This document shows positions 7,555 to 16,297 of a stretch of DNA of 64,000 bases, one piece after another (the stretch's first letter is position 1; every line of letters starts with the position of its first letter). A model generated the notes under the pieces. It did no database searches. It worked only from the letters and a program-made list of their open reading frames with translations, and was not told where the DNA came from. The stretch spans positions 246,015 through 310,014 of the forward strand of contig CAYNGJ010000002.1 in assembly GCA_964396895.1 (NCBI GenBank), in the 5' to 3' direction. The stretch comes from UBA2334 sp964396895. Lineage in GTDB: Bacteria > Pseudomonadota > Gammaproteobacteria > Burkholderiales > Burkholderiaceae_C. The position numbers and the translations under genes are program-made.

Positions 7555-10500
7555 ATGCAATTGCCTGAAATATCCATCCGCCGCCCGGTGTTTGCCACCG
7601 TGCTGTCGCTGCTGGTGCTGCTGGTGGGCTGGGTGTCGTTCAACGGTTTGCCGGTGCGCGAGTACCCCAAGATCGACGAGCCGGTGGTCACCGTCACCAC
7701 CCGGCTGGCGGGGGCGTCGAGCGAGGTGATTGAGGCGCAGTTGAGCAAAATCATCGAGGACTCGGTGGCGGGCATTGAGGGGGTGGACGTCATCACCTCG
7801 GTCAGCCGCCAGGAGCAGAGCCAGATCACCGTCAAGTTCAAGCTGGAGCGCAACCCGGATGCCGCCGCCGCCGACGTGCGCGACAAGGTCAGCCGGGTGC
7901 GCCAGAAGTTGCCGCAGGACATAGACGAGCCCGTCATTGCCAAGGTCGAGGCCGATGCCTTCCCCGTCATCTGGTTGGCCCTCAGCTCTGACACGCACGA
8001 TGCGTTGCAACTGTCGGACTACGCCAACCGCCTGGCCAAGCCCGTGCTGCAAACCGCACCGGGCGCGGCCGACGTGCGGGTGTATGGCGAGCGCCGCTAC
8101 AGCATGCGCATCTGGCTGGACCCCGACCGTCTGGCGGCCTACCGCCTGACCGTGCAGGACGTGGAAGACGCCTTGCGACGCAACAACCTGGAGGTGCCCG
8201 CCGGGCGCATTGAAAGCGGGCAGCGCGAGTTCAACGTGACGACGGCCACCGACTTGCAGCGTGCGGGCGAGTTCTCGCAAATGACCATCAAAACCGTCAA
8301 TGGCCAGCCCATCCGGTTGCTGGACGTGGCGCGGGTGAAAGAGGGGCCGCAAGACGAGCGCACCTCCGTGCGCCTGAACGGGCGCGACGCCATTTCGCTG
8401 GGCGTGATCCGCCAGGCCACGGCCAACCCGCTGGTGCTGTCGGCTGGTGTGCGCGAGCGCCTGGACAAGGTGCGCGCCGATTTGCCCCCCGGCATCAGCG
8501 TGGACGTGGCCAACGACAACTCGGTGTTCATTGACCGCTCCATCAAGGCCGTTTACCAGACCATTCTGGAGGCCGTGGTGCTGGTGGCGCTGGTCATTTT
8601 TGTGTTTTTGCGCACGCTGCGTGCGTCCATCATCCCGCTGGTGACCATCCCGGTGAGCCTGATCGGCACCTTTGCGCTGATGGCGCTGTTCGGCTTTTCC
8701 ATCAACACCCTCACGCTGCTGGCGCTGGTGCTGGCCATTGGCCTGGTGGTGGACGACGCCATCGTGGTGCTGGAGAACATCTACCGCTACATCGAGGAAG
8801 GCTTGGCGCCCGTCGAGGCGGCCATCAAAGGGGCCAAGGAAATTGGCTTTGCCGTGGTGGCCATGACGCTGACGCTGGCGGCGGTGTACGCGCCGCTGGC
8901 CTTCACGCCGGGGCGCACCGGCCGTCTGTTTGCCGAGTTTGCGCTGGCGCTGGCCGGGGCGGTGGTGGTGTCGGGCTTTGTGGCGCTGACGCTCTCGCCC
9001 ATGATGTGCAGCAAGCTGCTCAAGCACAACCCCAAGCCAGGCCGGTTCGACAGGGGGATGGAGGCCGTGCTCAACGGCGTCACCCGGGGCTACAGCCGCG
9101 TGCTTGGCGGGGCATTGAAAGCCCGCTGGCTGGTGCTGCTGGTCATGCTGGGCAGTGCGGGGGGCACCTGGTGGTTACTGAAGGACATCAAGCAGGAGCT
9201 GGCACCCATTGAGGACCGGGGCGTGATCCTGACCGTCATCAACGGACCCGATGGCGCCACCATGAACTACACCCGCAAGTACGCCGAGGTCATTGAGAAA
9301 ATCGGGCAGGAGTACACCGAGTTTGACCGGGTGTTCAGCATCGTGGGCAACCCCACGGTGGCCCAGGCCAACGTGTTTTTGCGCGCCCGTCCCTGGGAAG
9401 AGCGTGAGAAAAACACCCAGACCCTGGCGCGCGAGCTCACGCCGCGCATCGCCGGGCTACCGGGGGTGAGCGCCTTTCCCATCACGCCTCCTTCGCTGGG
9501 GCAGGGCTTTCGGGAGCGGCCCATCAACTACGTCATCGTCACCTCGGACAGTTACGAAAACCTGGCCCGGGTGGTGCGCCAGTTCCAAGATGAGCTGGCC
9601 AAAAACCCCGGTTTTGTGCAGGTGGACACCGACCTGCGCCTGAACAAGCCCGAAATCCGCATGGACGTGGACCGCGAGCGTGCCGCCGACATGGGCGTGA
9701 GCGTGGAGGCCATTGCCCGCACGGTGCAGACCATGCTGGGTGGTCGCATCGTCACCCGCTACAAAAAAGACGGCGAGCAATACGATGTGGTGGTGCAGAC
9801 CGAGAGCACCCAGCGCAACGCCCCCGACGACATCGACAAGCTGTTTGTGCGCGGGCGCAACGACACCATGATTCCGCTGGCCGCCCTGGTCAAAACCCGC
9901 GAAGTGGTGGTGCCGCGCGACCTGAACCACTTTGGCCAGCGCCGCAGCGCCAGCATCACCGCCAACCTGGCACCCGACCTGGCCCTGGGCGAGGCGCTGA
10001 CGCAAATGGACGCCATTGCCAAGCAGGTGCTGCCCCCCGGCTACACCACCGACCTGAACGGCCAGAGCCGCGAGTTCCGCGACTCGTCGGGCTCGCTGGT
10101 CATTGTGTTTGTGCTGGCCTTGCTGTTCATTTACCTGGTGCTGGCGGCGCAGTTCGAAAGCTTTGTTGACCCCTTCATCATCATGCTCAGCGTGCCGCTG
10201 TCCATGCTGGGTGCGCTGCTGGCGCTCAAGTTCACCGGGGGCACGCTCAATGTGTTCAGCCAGATCGGGCTCATCACGCTGGTGGGCCTCATCACCAAGC
10301 ACGGCATTTTGATAGTGGAGTTTGCCAACCAGTTGCAGGAGCAGGGTCAGTCCAAGCTGGCCGCCGTCAAAGCGTCTGCGGCGCAGCGCCTGCGCCCCAT
10401 CCTGATGACCACGGGGGCCATGGTGCTGGGCTCGGTGCCGCTGGCGCTGGCCACCGGCGCGGGGGCAGAGAGCCGCCAGCAAATCGGCTGGGTCATTGTG

Positions 10501-10647
10501 GGCGGCATGAGCCTGGGCACGCTGCTGACCATTTTTGTGGTGCCCACCATGTATTCGCTGTTGGCGCGCACCCACACGCACGGCGGTGTCTCCGTGGGCC
10601 ATGCGGGTCACGCTGCGTCCACGCCCGTGGTGGGCCAGAAAGCTTGA
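7555..10647 (+). CDS. RND family multidrug efflux transporter, inner-membrane permease
   Basis: Proton-driven resistance-nodulation-division pump of 1030 residues, the standard size. The N-terminus MQLPEISIRRPVFATVLSLLVLLVGW is typical of HAE-1 family members of the MexF/VexF/OqxB-like branch lacking an associated repressor. Visible features are periplasmic porter segments (REYPKIDEPVVTVTT, ASSEVIEAQLSKIIED), the TM4 charged pair in LAIGLVVDDAIVVLENI that relays protons, the mirrored second half (RDSSGSLVIVFVLALLFIYLVLAAQFESF), and GLITKHGILIVEFANQLQ. It forms an operon with the adaptor gene 11 bases upstream. Substrate cannot be deduced. Confidence 0.95.
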   Translation: MQLPEISIRRPVFATVLSLLVLLVGWVSFNGLPVREYPKIDEPVVTVTTRLAGASSEVIEAQLSKIIEDSVAGIEGVDVITSVSRQEQSQITVKFKLERNPDAAAADVRDKVSRVRQKLPQDIDEPVIAKVEADAFPVIWLALSSDTHDALQLSDYANRLAKPVLQTAPGAADVRVYGERRYSMRIWLDPDRLAAYRLTVQDVEDALRRNNLEVPAGRIESGQREFNVTTATDLQRAGEFSQMTIKTVNGQPIRLLDVARVKEGPQDERTSVRLNGRDAISLGVIRQATANPLVLSAGVRERLDKVRADLPPGISVDVANDNSVFIDRSIKAVYQTILEAVVLVALVIFVFLRTLRASIIPLVTIPVSLIGTFALMALFGFSINTLTLLALVLAIGLVVDDAIVVLENIYRYIEEGLAPVEAAIKGAKEIGFAVVAMTLTLAAVYAPLAFTPGRTGRLFAEFALALAGAVVVSGFVALTLSPMMCSKLLKHNPKPGRFDRGMEAVLNGVTRGYSRVLGGALKARWLVLLVMLGSAGGTWWLLKDIKQELAPIEDRGVILTVINGPDGATMNYTRKYAEVIEKIGQEYTEFDRVFSIVGNPTVAQANVFLRARPWEEREKNTQTLARELTPRIAGLPGVSAFPITPPSLGQGFRERPINYVIVTSDSYENLARVVRQFQDELAKNPGFVQVDTDLRLNKPEIRMDVDRERAADMGVSVEAIARTVQTMLGGRIVTRYKKDGEQYDVVVQTESTQRNAPDDIDKLFVRGRNDTMIPLAALVKTREVVVPRDLNHFGQRRSASITANLAPDLALGEALTQMDAIAKQVLPPGYTTDLNGQSREFRDSSGSLVIVFVLALLFIYLVLAAQFESFVDPFIIMLSVPLSMLGALLALKFTGGTLNVFSQIGLITLVGLITKHGILIVEFANQLQEQGQSKLAAVKASAAQRLRPILMTTGAMVLGSVPLALATGAGAESRQQIGWVIVGGMSLGTLLTIFVVPTMYSLLARTHTHGGVSVGHAGHAASTPVVGQKA

Positions 10648-10743
10648 TCCGGCGCAAAGCGCCAGGGCCTTTCGCTCCTTAGCATGGGCGGTGGCCCGCC
10701 CACGCGCCGTGCGGGGTGACGGGACCACTGCGGGAGCGTGCGC

Positions 10744-12153
10744 ATGGCCACTGTGTTTGACACCCTGTTATTGGCGCGGGCCATGGTCGATGTGGGCGCC
10801 GCCACACACGCCAGCCAGGCCGCTTTGAGCACTTGGCAACACCAGCGCTTGGGGGCGGTGCTGGCCCATGCCCAACAGGGTTCAGCCCTGTACCGGGAGC
10901 GGCTGCAAGGTGTGGGCCCAGCTGCATCCCGGGACGACCACCCCCACTTTGCCCAGCTCGCCCACATGGCCCCCGTCACACGTGGGGAGCTCATGGCGCA
11001 TTTTGACGAGTGGGTGACCGACCCCGGGCTCCAGCTGGATGGCTTGACCGCTTTCCTGGCCGACACGTCGAAGATTGGGCAGGTCTACCAGAAAAAATAC
11101 CTGGTGTGGGAAAGCTCGGGGACGGGTGGGTCGCCGGGGGTGTTTGTGCAAGACGCCCGCTGCATGGCCGTGTACGACGCGCTGGAAACCTTGCGCCAAC
11201 CACTGGGAACGCCTTGGCAGCGGCTGATGGACCCCATGGGCCTGACCCAGCGACTGGCCCTGGTGGGGGCCACGCAAGGGCACTTTGCCAGCCTGGTGTC
11301 GTTTGAGCGGCTGCGCGCGGTGCAGCCATGGCGCGCGGGCGGTGTGGCGAGTTGCTCCATCCTGCAGCCCACGGCCGCCTTGCTGGCCGAGCTGCATGCC
11401 TTCGCCCCCAACGTGCTGGCCACCTACCCGACGGCGGCGGTCATGCTGGCCGAAGAGGCACGCCTGGGCCGCTTTCGCCCTCGGCTGCGTGAGGTGTTGA
11501 CCGGCGGCGAAACCCTCACACCCGCCATGCGCCGGCACATCGAAACCCATTTGCACGCCCCGGTGCGCCACAGCTACGGAAGTTCTGAGTTTTTGCCCAT
11601 GGGCTGGGAGTGCCCGCACGGCCACATGCACCTGAACACCGACTGGCTGCTGCTGGAGCCGGTGGACCACCACCACCGCCCCGTGCCCCCTGGTCAGCCC
11701 TCGTGCTCGGTGCTGCTGACCAGCTTGGTCAACACCGTGCAGCCGCTCATCCGCTATGAAATGGGGGACCACGTCACCTTCTCGCCCGAGGCCTGCGCCT
11801 GCGGCTCACCGTTCCCGGTGGTGACGGTGCAGGGCCGCCGTGACGATGTGCTGCTGCTGCGCGGGGCCAACGGCACCGTCCCCTTGCTGCCCCTGGCGGT
11901 GTCCACGGTGCTCGAAGAGCAGGCTGGCCTGTTCGACTTCCAGGTGCGCCAGCGCAACGACCACACCCTGGTGCTGTGCCTGCCGGGTCAGGGGGAGGCG
12001 GCCGCGCAGGCCCTGGCCAGGGGGTGTGCAGCGCTGGCCGACTTTGCGGCTGCCCAGGGCGGTCAGGGCACACAGGTCAAGGGCGAACTGGGGCACACCA
12101 CCCCGCGTGGCCACAGTGGCAAATGCTGCCGCATCATGCCCATGGCACGCTGA
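10744..12153 (+). CDS. CapK/PaaK-like AMP-binding (phenylacetate-CoA ligase family) protein
   Basis: Adenylate-forming enzyme of 469 residues, resembling the phenylacetate-CoA ligase / CapK branch. The nucleotide loop is YLVWESSGTGGSPGVF; then LATYPTAAVMLAEEA, VLTGGETLTPAMRRHIE, the adenine-contact segment HSYGSSEFLPMGWEC, and a late acidic patch IRYEMGDHVTF. A cysteine pair CACG follows. The start ATG at 10744 has GGGAG seven bases upstream; a GTG two codons earlier is possible. It activates some carboxylic acid as AMP or CoA ester, but the acid and acceptor are unknown. It lies 96 bases after the RND pump on the same strand. Confidence 0.75.
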   Translation: MATVFDTLLLARAMVDVGAATHASQAALSTWQHQRLGAVLAHAQQGSALYRERLQGVGPAASRDDHPHFAQLAHMAPVTRGELMAHFDEWVTDPGLQLDGLTAFLADTSKIGQVYQKKYLVWESSGTGGSPGVFVQDARCMAVYDALETLRQPLGTPWQRLMDPMGLTQRLALVGATQGHFASLVSFERLRAVQPWRAGGVASCSILQPTAALLAELHAFAPNVLATYPTAAVMLAEEARLGRFRPRLREVLTGGETLTPAMRRHIETHLHAPVRHSYGSSEFLPMGWECPHGHMHLNTDWLLLEPVDHHHRPVPPGQPSCSVLLTSLVNTVQPLIRYEMGDHVTFSPEACACGSPFPVVTVQGRRDDVLLLRGANGTVPLLPLAVSTVLEEQAGLFDFQVRQRNDHTLVLCLPGQGEAAAQALARGCAALADFAAAQGGQGTQVKGELGHTTPRGHSGKCCRIMPMAR

Positions 12154-12273
12154 GGGCGCGACAAGGGGTGTCCAATTTCTGAAAAACCAGAATGTTAATG
12201 ACTTAAATAGTGGTTTATCCGATGTTTTTTCTGCCAGATGATGCCGCCATGTCTGACTGTGAAGGAGATCTGC

Positions 12274-12693
12274 ATGTGGCACGCATTGGTTTGGCTGGCG
12301 GTGGCTGCCGTGTTGTTGGCTTGGACGTTACTGGCGTGGTTGTCCCATGCACTGGTGGGCTGGGTGGCGGGCTTGTCGCCGGCGCAATGGGGTGAGGTGG
12401 GCCAAAACGCTGGCGAAGTGACCCGGCAATTGGGCCAGCTGCCGCTGCCGCAGTGGCTGCTGGTGCTGTGGCCTGCTGGTGCCAGCGAAGCCTGGGCGGC
12501 CAGCGTGGCGCTGGTGCTGCCGTGGCTGCAGGCCCTGGTGGCGCACCTGCCATCGGTGGTGGGCTGGTTATCGCCCGTGGTGTGGGTGCTGTGGGCGGCG
12601 GGTGCCCTGATGTTGCTGCTGTCGGGCGCTGGGGTCAGTGCCTTGGTGCACATGCTGCAGCAGCGGGCACCGCTGCGGGCTGTTGGAAACTGA
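12274..12693 (+). CDS. Small hydrophobic membrane protein, function unknown
   Basis: 139 residues with three or so predicted membrane spans: residues about 3-33 (ALVWLAVAAVLLAWTLLAWL), about 65-90, and about 95-125 (VVWVLWAAGALMLLLSGAG). Tryptophan-rich, no catalytic motif seen. The ATG at 12274 is preceded by AAGGAG at 12262-12267, which fixes the start and excludes an in-frame ATG at 12238. It ends 18 bases before the DUF533-like gene and is probably cotranscribed with it, so a shared envelope function is likely (inference). The 120 bases upstream are AT-rich and probably contain the promoter. Confidence 0.7.
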   Translation: MWHALVWLAVAAVLLAWTLLAWLSHALVGWVAGLSPAQWGEVGQNAGEVTRQLGQLPLPQWLLVLWPAGASEAWAASVALVLPWLQALVAHLPSVVGWLSPVVWVLWAAGALMLLLSGAGVSALVHMLQQRAPLRAVGN

Positions 12694-12711
12694 AACGAAG
12701 GGGTATTGAAC

Positions 12712-13422
12712 ATGAGCGCACAAACCATGCTGGAGCAGTTGCTCCGAAGCGGCATCGGCCTGTTCGAGGGCAAGTTGCCGCAGGTCACTGGCCAGACCCG
12801 CCCATCCGGCGCACCGAAGGCTGACGCACCGCTTCAATGGGGGCAACTGGCCGCCGGTGGCGCCGTGGGGGGCGCGTTGGGCCTGCTGCTGGGCAGCAAG
12901 CGGGGCCGCAAGATGGGTGGAAAAGCCCTCCAGTACGGCAGCCTGGCGGCGCTTGGCTACGCCGCTTACAAAACTTACCAGCACTGGCAAACCCAGCAGG
13001 CCCAGCCGTCGGCTGCCCTCGCCGACAACCCCTGGCCGCAGGCCGTGACCCAGGCACTGGCCGCGCCCGATGTGGAGCTGCACAGCCGCCTCATGCTCAA
13101 GGCCATGGTGGCGGCCGCCAAGGCCGATGGTCATGTGGATGAGCAGGAGCGCGGCCTGATTGACGCGGAATTGCAACGCCAGGCCGCCGACGTGACCGAC
13201 CGGGACTGGCTGGTCCAAGAATTGAAACGCCCATTGGACCCCGCCGAGGTGGCCCTGGCAGCGGTGGGGCCGGTGCAGGCGGCCGAAATGTACCTGGCCA
13301 GTGTGCTGGTGGCCGATGAGACCAGCTTCATGGAACGGGCCTACCTGGACGAGCTGGCGCGGCAGCTTCGGCTGCCCGATGCACTCAAGCGTGACCTGGA
13401 GGCCCAGGCGCAGAGCGCCTGA
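12712..13422 (+). CDS. DUF533/TerB-like inner-membrane protein (YebE-like)
   Basis: 236 residues. A glycine/alanine-rich hydrophobic segment near residues 45-65 (AAGGAVGGALGLLLGSKRGRKMGG) could insert in or lie on the membrane. The C-terminal half is a helical TerB-like domain of the DUF533 type (LMLKAMVAAAKADGHVDEQERGLI, an EF-hand-like acidic loop, then AEMYLASVLVADETSFMERAYLDELARQL). E. coli YebE is the best-known relative and is induced by envelope stress; its biochemical role is unknown. Start at ATG 12712, with AAGGGG upstream. It faces the YidB-like gene tail to tail. Confidence 0.8.
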   Translation: MSAQTMLEQLLRSGIGLFEGKLPQVTGQTRPSGAPKADAPLQWGQLAAGGAVGGALGLLLGSKRGRKMGGKALQYGSLAALGYAAYKTYQHWQTQQAQPSAALADNPWPQAVTQALAAPDVELHSRLMLKAMVAAAKADGHVDEQERGLIDAELQRQAADVTDRDWLVQELKRPLDPAEVALAAVGPVQAAEMYLASVLVADETSFMERAYLDELARQLRLPDALKRDLEAQAQSA

Positions 13423-13480
13423 GCCAAAGGGAACTCCCCACTGCCGCCACCAGGGGTGGGCAACGCGCAGCGGCGGTGGT

Positions 13481-13500
13481 GGCCGCTTCAGCGGCCTTTC
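13481..13500 (+). terminator. Candidate terminator hairpin between convergent genes
   Basis: GGCCGC at 13481-13486 pairs perfectly with GCGGCC at 13491-13496 around a TTCA loop, followed by TTTC. The stem straddles the stop codon of the YidB-like gene on the other strand. It would end transcription of the DUF533-like gene; the T-run is short. Confidence 0.5.
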
Positions 13501-13940
13501 AGAAACTGCTCGGCCAGCCCGGCCAAGTTGCCCAGATTGCCCAAGCCACCCAGGCCGTTGTCGGCGGGCACTCGCCCCTGGGGCGTGAGCTGGTCAATCA
13601 CCATCGGCAGAAATTGGGCCACCAACTGGGCCAGCTCGGGCGAGTTGCCGCCAAATTTGGCCACCAATTGTTGCAGCATGTCTGGCCCCAGGGTCTGGGT
13701 CACCTGGTTGGCAGAGAGGGGCAGGTTGGCCCCCGTGCCCACCCAAGACTGGGCGGCTTCGCCCAGCCCCTGGCCCTGAAATTTTTCCAGCAAACCGGAC
13801 AGCCCGCCCGACTGTTGCAGCAGCTCGCCCACCATGCCCATGCCGTCCATCCCTTGGGTACCAGCAGCGCCGCCTGCCGGTGACATGCCGCCCGAGGCGG
13901 CCTGGGCGGCGGCGCCCAACAATGAATCCATCAATCCCAT
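13488..13940 (-). CDS. yidB: YidB-like DUF937 protein
   Basis: 150-residue protein of the YidB/DUF937 family, function unknown. The start MGLMDSLLGAA is characteristic and is preceded by AGGAGA. The N-terminal third is rich in glycine, alanine and methionine (GGMSPAGGAAGTQGMDGMGM). The conserved part is ELLQQSGGLSGLLEKFQGQGLGEAAQSWVGTG, then LSANQVTQTLGPDMLQQLVAKFGG and a C-terminal LAQLVAQFLPMVIDQLTPQG. No membrane span or enzyme motif. It lies 152 bases downstream of moeA on the same strand; I see no functional tie to Moco synthesis. Confidence 0.85.
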   Translation of the reverse strand: MGLMDSLLGAAAQAASGGMSPAGGAAGTQGMDGMGMVGELLQQSGGLSGLLEKFQGQGLGEAAQSWVGTGANLPLSANQVTQTLGPDMLQQLVAKFGGNSPELAQLVAQFLPMVIDQLTPQGRVPADNGLGGLGNLGNLAGLAEQFLKGR

Positions 13941-14092
13941 GTGCTTCTCCTGTGCGGTTCTAGCGTGGCCACCGACCGGTGACCGTTCAGCGCACAGTGT
14001 TCCATGCTCACGGGAGATGGGTGGCGTTTTGCCCGAAAAATCCCCACAAAAACAGCAGAAGCAGGCAAATGCCACGCTTGGGTGGAGGTTCG

Positions 14093-15484
14093 TCAGATGG
14101 CGCCGTCGAACACCATGACGTCCACCTCGTCGCCCACGGCCACGTTGCCCTGGGCATGGTGCAGCACGATGAGGCCATTGGCCGCCACCATGGAACTGAG
14201 CACGCCAGAGCCCTGGTTGCCGGTGGTGCGCACCTGCAGGCTGCCGTCGGGCGCGGTGGTCACGGTGCCGCGTTGGTACTCGGTGCGGCCCGGCTTTTTG
14301 CGCAGGGCCTCGGTGCTGCGGGCTTTGAGCAGCACGGGTGCACAGCCCTGGCAGCCCATCATGCGCTGCAGGGCCGGGCGCACAAAGGCCAGGAAGGTCA
14401 CCATGACCGCCACGGGGTTGCCCGGCAGACCGAACAAAATGACCCCCACGCTGGACGCGGTTGCGTCTGCGCTGCCCCCCGAGGGGGCTGTTTCGCCTTG
14501 GGGCGGCCCGGCGGCGAAACGTCCGGCCTGTGGCTTGGGAATGCGCCCCACGGCCATGGGTCGCCCGGGGCGCATGGCAATGCGCCAGAACACCACGCCG
14601 CTGTGGCCGCTGGGGTCGTCGGCGGCGAGTTGCCGCATCATGGCTTTGGTGTGGTCGGCCTCGCCCACGCTCACGCCACCGCTGGTGATGACGGCATCGG
14701 CCTGCGCGGCGGCCTGCCGAAAGGCGGCTTCGAGTAAAACCGGGTCGTCGCGGACCACGCCCAGGTCGATCACCTCGCAACCCAGGCGCTGCAGCAAGCC
14801 GAACACGGTGTAGCGGTTGCTGTCGTACACGGCGCCTTCGCGTGGGGCCTCGCCCAGGCTGAGGATTTCATCGCCGGTGGAGAAGTAGGCCACCTTCAGC
14901 CGCCGGAACACGCTCACGCTGGGCAGGCCCAGGCTGGCCGCCAGGCCCAGTGCGGCGGGGGTGAGGCGCTGGCCCGCCCGCAGGGCAGGTTGGCCTTGCA
15001 TGAGGTCTTCGCCCATCAGGCGGCGGTTGTCGCCACGCTGCAGCACCCCAGCGGGGATGGTGATGCTGCCGTCGGCACCGGCTTGCGTCAGCTCCTGGGG
15101 CACCACGGTGTCCAGACCGGTGGGCATGATGGCGCCGGTCATGATCTTCACGCACTGGCCCGGTGCCACCGTGCCCTGCCAGGCCTTGCCCGCAAAGGCG
15201 GTGGCCCCCACGGGTTGCAGCACCAGTGGCTGGCCGGGTTGCAGCTGGCCACCGTCCAGGGCGAAACCGTCCATGGCGGAGTTGTCGTGCGGCGGCACGC
15301 TGATGGGCGAGACGATGTCGGCGGCCAGCACCCGGTGGTGGGCCTGCATCAGCGGCAAGGCTTCGGTGTCGGTGGCCGCCAGGGGTTGGACCAGCTCGGC
15401 CAGAAAGGCGTTGACACCGTCGGCGCTCAGGGCTTGCGGATCATAGCCATGCAGTTGGGCAATGATTTCTTCAATGTTTTTCAT
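14093..15484 (-). CDS. moeA: Molybdopterin molybdenumtransferase MoeA
   Basis: Inserts molybdenum into adenylylated molybdopterin, the last common step of molybdenum cofactor synthesis; cytoplasmic. 463 residues, about 30-50 longer than usual. Landmarks: PISVPPHDNSAMDGFAL, GQCVKIMTGAIMPTGLDTVVPQE, VAYFSTGDEIL, DSNRYTVFGLLQRLGCEVIDLG, ITSGGVSVGEADHTK, and the FGLPGNPVAVMVTF motif. Between GRIPK and VILFGLPGNP lies an extra alanine/glycine/proline-rich stretch of about 30 residues, encoded by a GC-rich repeat (see 14450-14531). The start ATG has no Shine-Dalgarno sequence; an AT-rich segment shared with the region upstream of the second arsC lies directly in front. Confidence 0.95.
   Translation of the reverse strand: MKNIEEIIAQLHGYDPQALSADGVNAFLAELVQPLAATDTEALPLMQAHHRVLAADIVSPISVPPHDNSAMDGFALDGGQLQPGQPLVLQPVGATAFAGKAWQGTVAPGQCVKIMTGAIMPTGLDTVVPQELTQAGADGSITIPAGVLQRGDNRRLMGEDLMQGQPALRAGQRLTPAALGLAASLGLPSVSVFRRLKVAYFSTGDEILSLGEAPREGAVYDSNRYTVFGLLQRLGCEVIDLGVVRDDPVLLEAAFRQAAAQADAVITSGGVSVGEADHTKAMMRQLAADDPSGHSGVVFWRIAMRPGRPMAVGRIPKPQAGRFAAGPPQGETAPSGGSADATASSVGVILFGLPGNPVAVMVTFLAFVRPALQRMMGCQGCAPVLLKARSTEALRKKPGRTEYQRGTVTTAPDGSLQVRTTGNQGSGVLSSMVAANGLIVLHHAQGNVAVGDEVDVMVFDGAI
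14450..14531 (-). repeat. GC-rich palindromic repeat, in frame inside moeA
   Basis: On the plus strand the core is GCTGCCCCCCGAGGGGGCT followed by CGCCTTGGGGCGGCCCGGCG. The same arrangement occurs, inverted, at 26457-26535 inside the ketopantoate-reductase-like gene. CCCCC(C/G)AGGGGG forms a hairpin. The stretch is in frame and adds about 30 residues to a surface-type position just before the conserved LPGNP motif, without disrupting either flank. Confidence 0.75.
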
Positions 15485-15490
15485 GCTTTG

Positions 15491-15519
15491 CGCTTGATTT
15501 AATTGAATAGTTTGCTATA
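15491..15519. repeat. AT-rich 29-base segment upstream of moeA (copy 1)
   Basis: 27 of 29 bases match 20410-20438, ahead of the second arsC gene. The shared part includes ATAGTTTGCTATA and TTTAATT. Here it lies seven bases in front of the moeA start codon. In both places the following gene lacks a recognisable ribosome-binding site. It could be a promoter-like element or a mobile repeat. Confidence 0.6.
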
Positions 15520-15580
15520 CGTTATGTTGTTCTTCAGCGATCCTGACTGCGCCTGCAGAGGGGGCGCAGGGCGCTGCGGT

Positions 15581-16240
15581 TCAGGGGGCTTCCAGCGCCT
15601 GCAAATCGACCAGGGTGTTGGCGTTGAAAAAGGCGCGCGGGTCGTCGCCGGGCTGGTCAAACGGCACCAGCACGGTGTGGTGCTGGGCGGTCCAGCGGTC
15701 AATCTTGCGTCCGCCCGCTTGGGTAAAGGCCACCAGGCTGGCCAGCAAATCGGTGCTCAGCAGGCAGAACACGGGCTGGCTGCGCACATTGCCGTCTTCT
15801 TCCGGGGCGGCGGCCATGGCGATTTCTGCGCCCTCGCGCAGCAGCGCCTGGGCCATGCGTTCGGCCAGGTCCAGCGGGAAGCGGGGCGTGTCGCAGGGCA
15901 CGGTCAGCAGCCAGGGGGTTTCGCAGTGTTCCAGCCCGGTCATGAAGCCCGCCAGCGGCCCGGCGTAGTCGGCCAGGGTGTCTGGCCACACGGGGGCGCC
16001 AAAGGCCTCGTAGGCGGCGAGGTGGCGGTTGGCGTTGACCAGCGTGGCCCCCACCCAGCCGCCTTGCTGCATCTGCAGGCGCAGCAGGGTGTGCAACGCC
16101 ATGGGGGTGCCGTGGAAGTTTTGCAGCCCCTTGTCGGTGCCGCCCATGCGGGTGCCTCGGCCACCGGCCAGCACCAGGCCAGTGATGTCGCCAGGGGCAA
16201 TGTGGGGAGTGTGGGGGCGCGAGGCGGTGGGTGTGTGCAT
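15581..16240 (-). CDS. mobA: Molybdenum cofactor guanylyltransferase MobA
   Basis: Attaches GMP to molybdopterin to make the bis-MGD cofactor used by DMSO-reductase-family enzymes; cytoplasmic. 219 residues. The GTP-binding loop LVLAGGRGTRMGGTDKGL lies at about residues 22-39, then GPLAGFMTGLEHCETPWLLTVPCDTPRFP with the Asp that binds magnesium, and DRWTAQHHTVLVPF near the end (FFNANTLVDLQALEAP, typical NxNTPeDL-like motif). It sits between moaA and moeA on the same strand, with 57 bases to moaA, so moaA-mobA-moeA is probably one transcription unit. Confidence 0.95.
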   Translation of the reverse strand: MHTPTASRPHTPHIAPGDITGLVLAGGRGTRMGGTDKGLQNFHGTPMALHTLLRLQMQQGGWVGATLVNANRHLAAYEAFGAPVWPDTLADYAGPLAGFMTGLEHCETPWLLTVPCDTPRFPLDLAERMAQALLREGAEIAMAAAPEEDGNVRSQPVFCLLSTDLLASLVAFTQAGGRKIDRWTAQHHTVLVPFDQPGDDPRAFFNANTLVDLQALEAP

Positions 16241-16297
16241 GCGGTGGGGCAGGAATAGGGGTCAGGCTGATGAGTGGGGCGGGGCGTACCAGGTGCT

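Noticed and set aside
12154..12273. AAACCA...TGGTTT inverted pair before the small membrane protein gene
   Set aside because: Six-base arms with a long loop in AT-rich DNA; probably chance within a promoter region.
13488..14780. A 430-residue frame ending in the YidB-like protein
   Set aside because: The upstream part is a different frame of moeA; the true start has AGGAGA at 13940.
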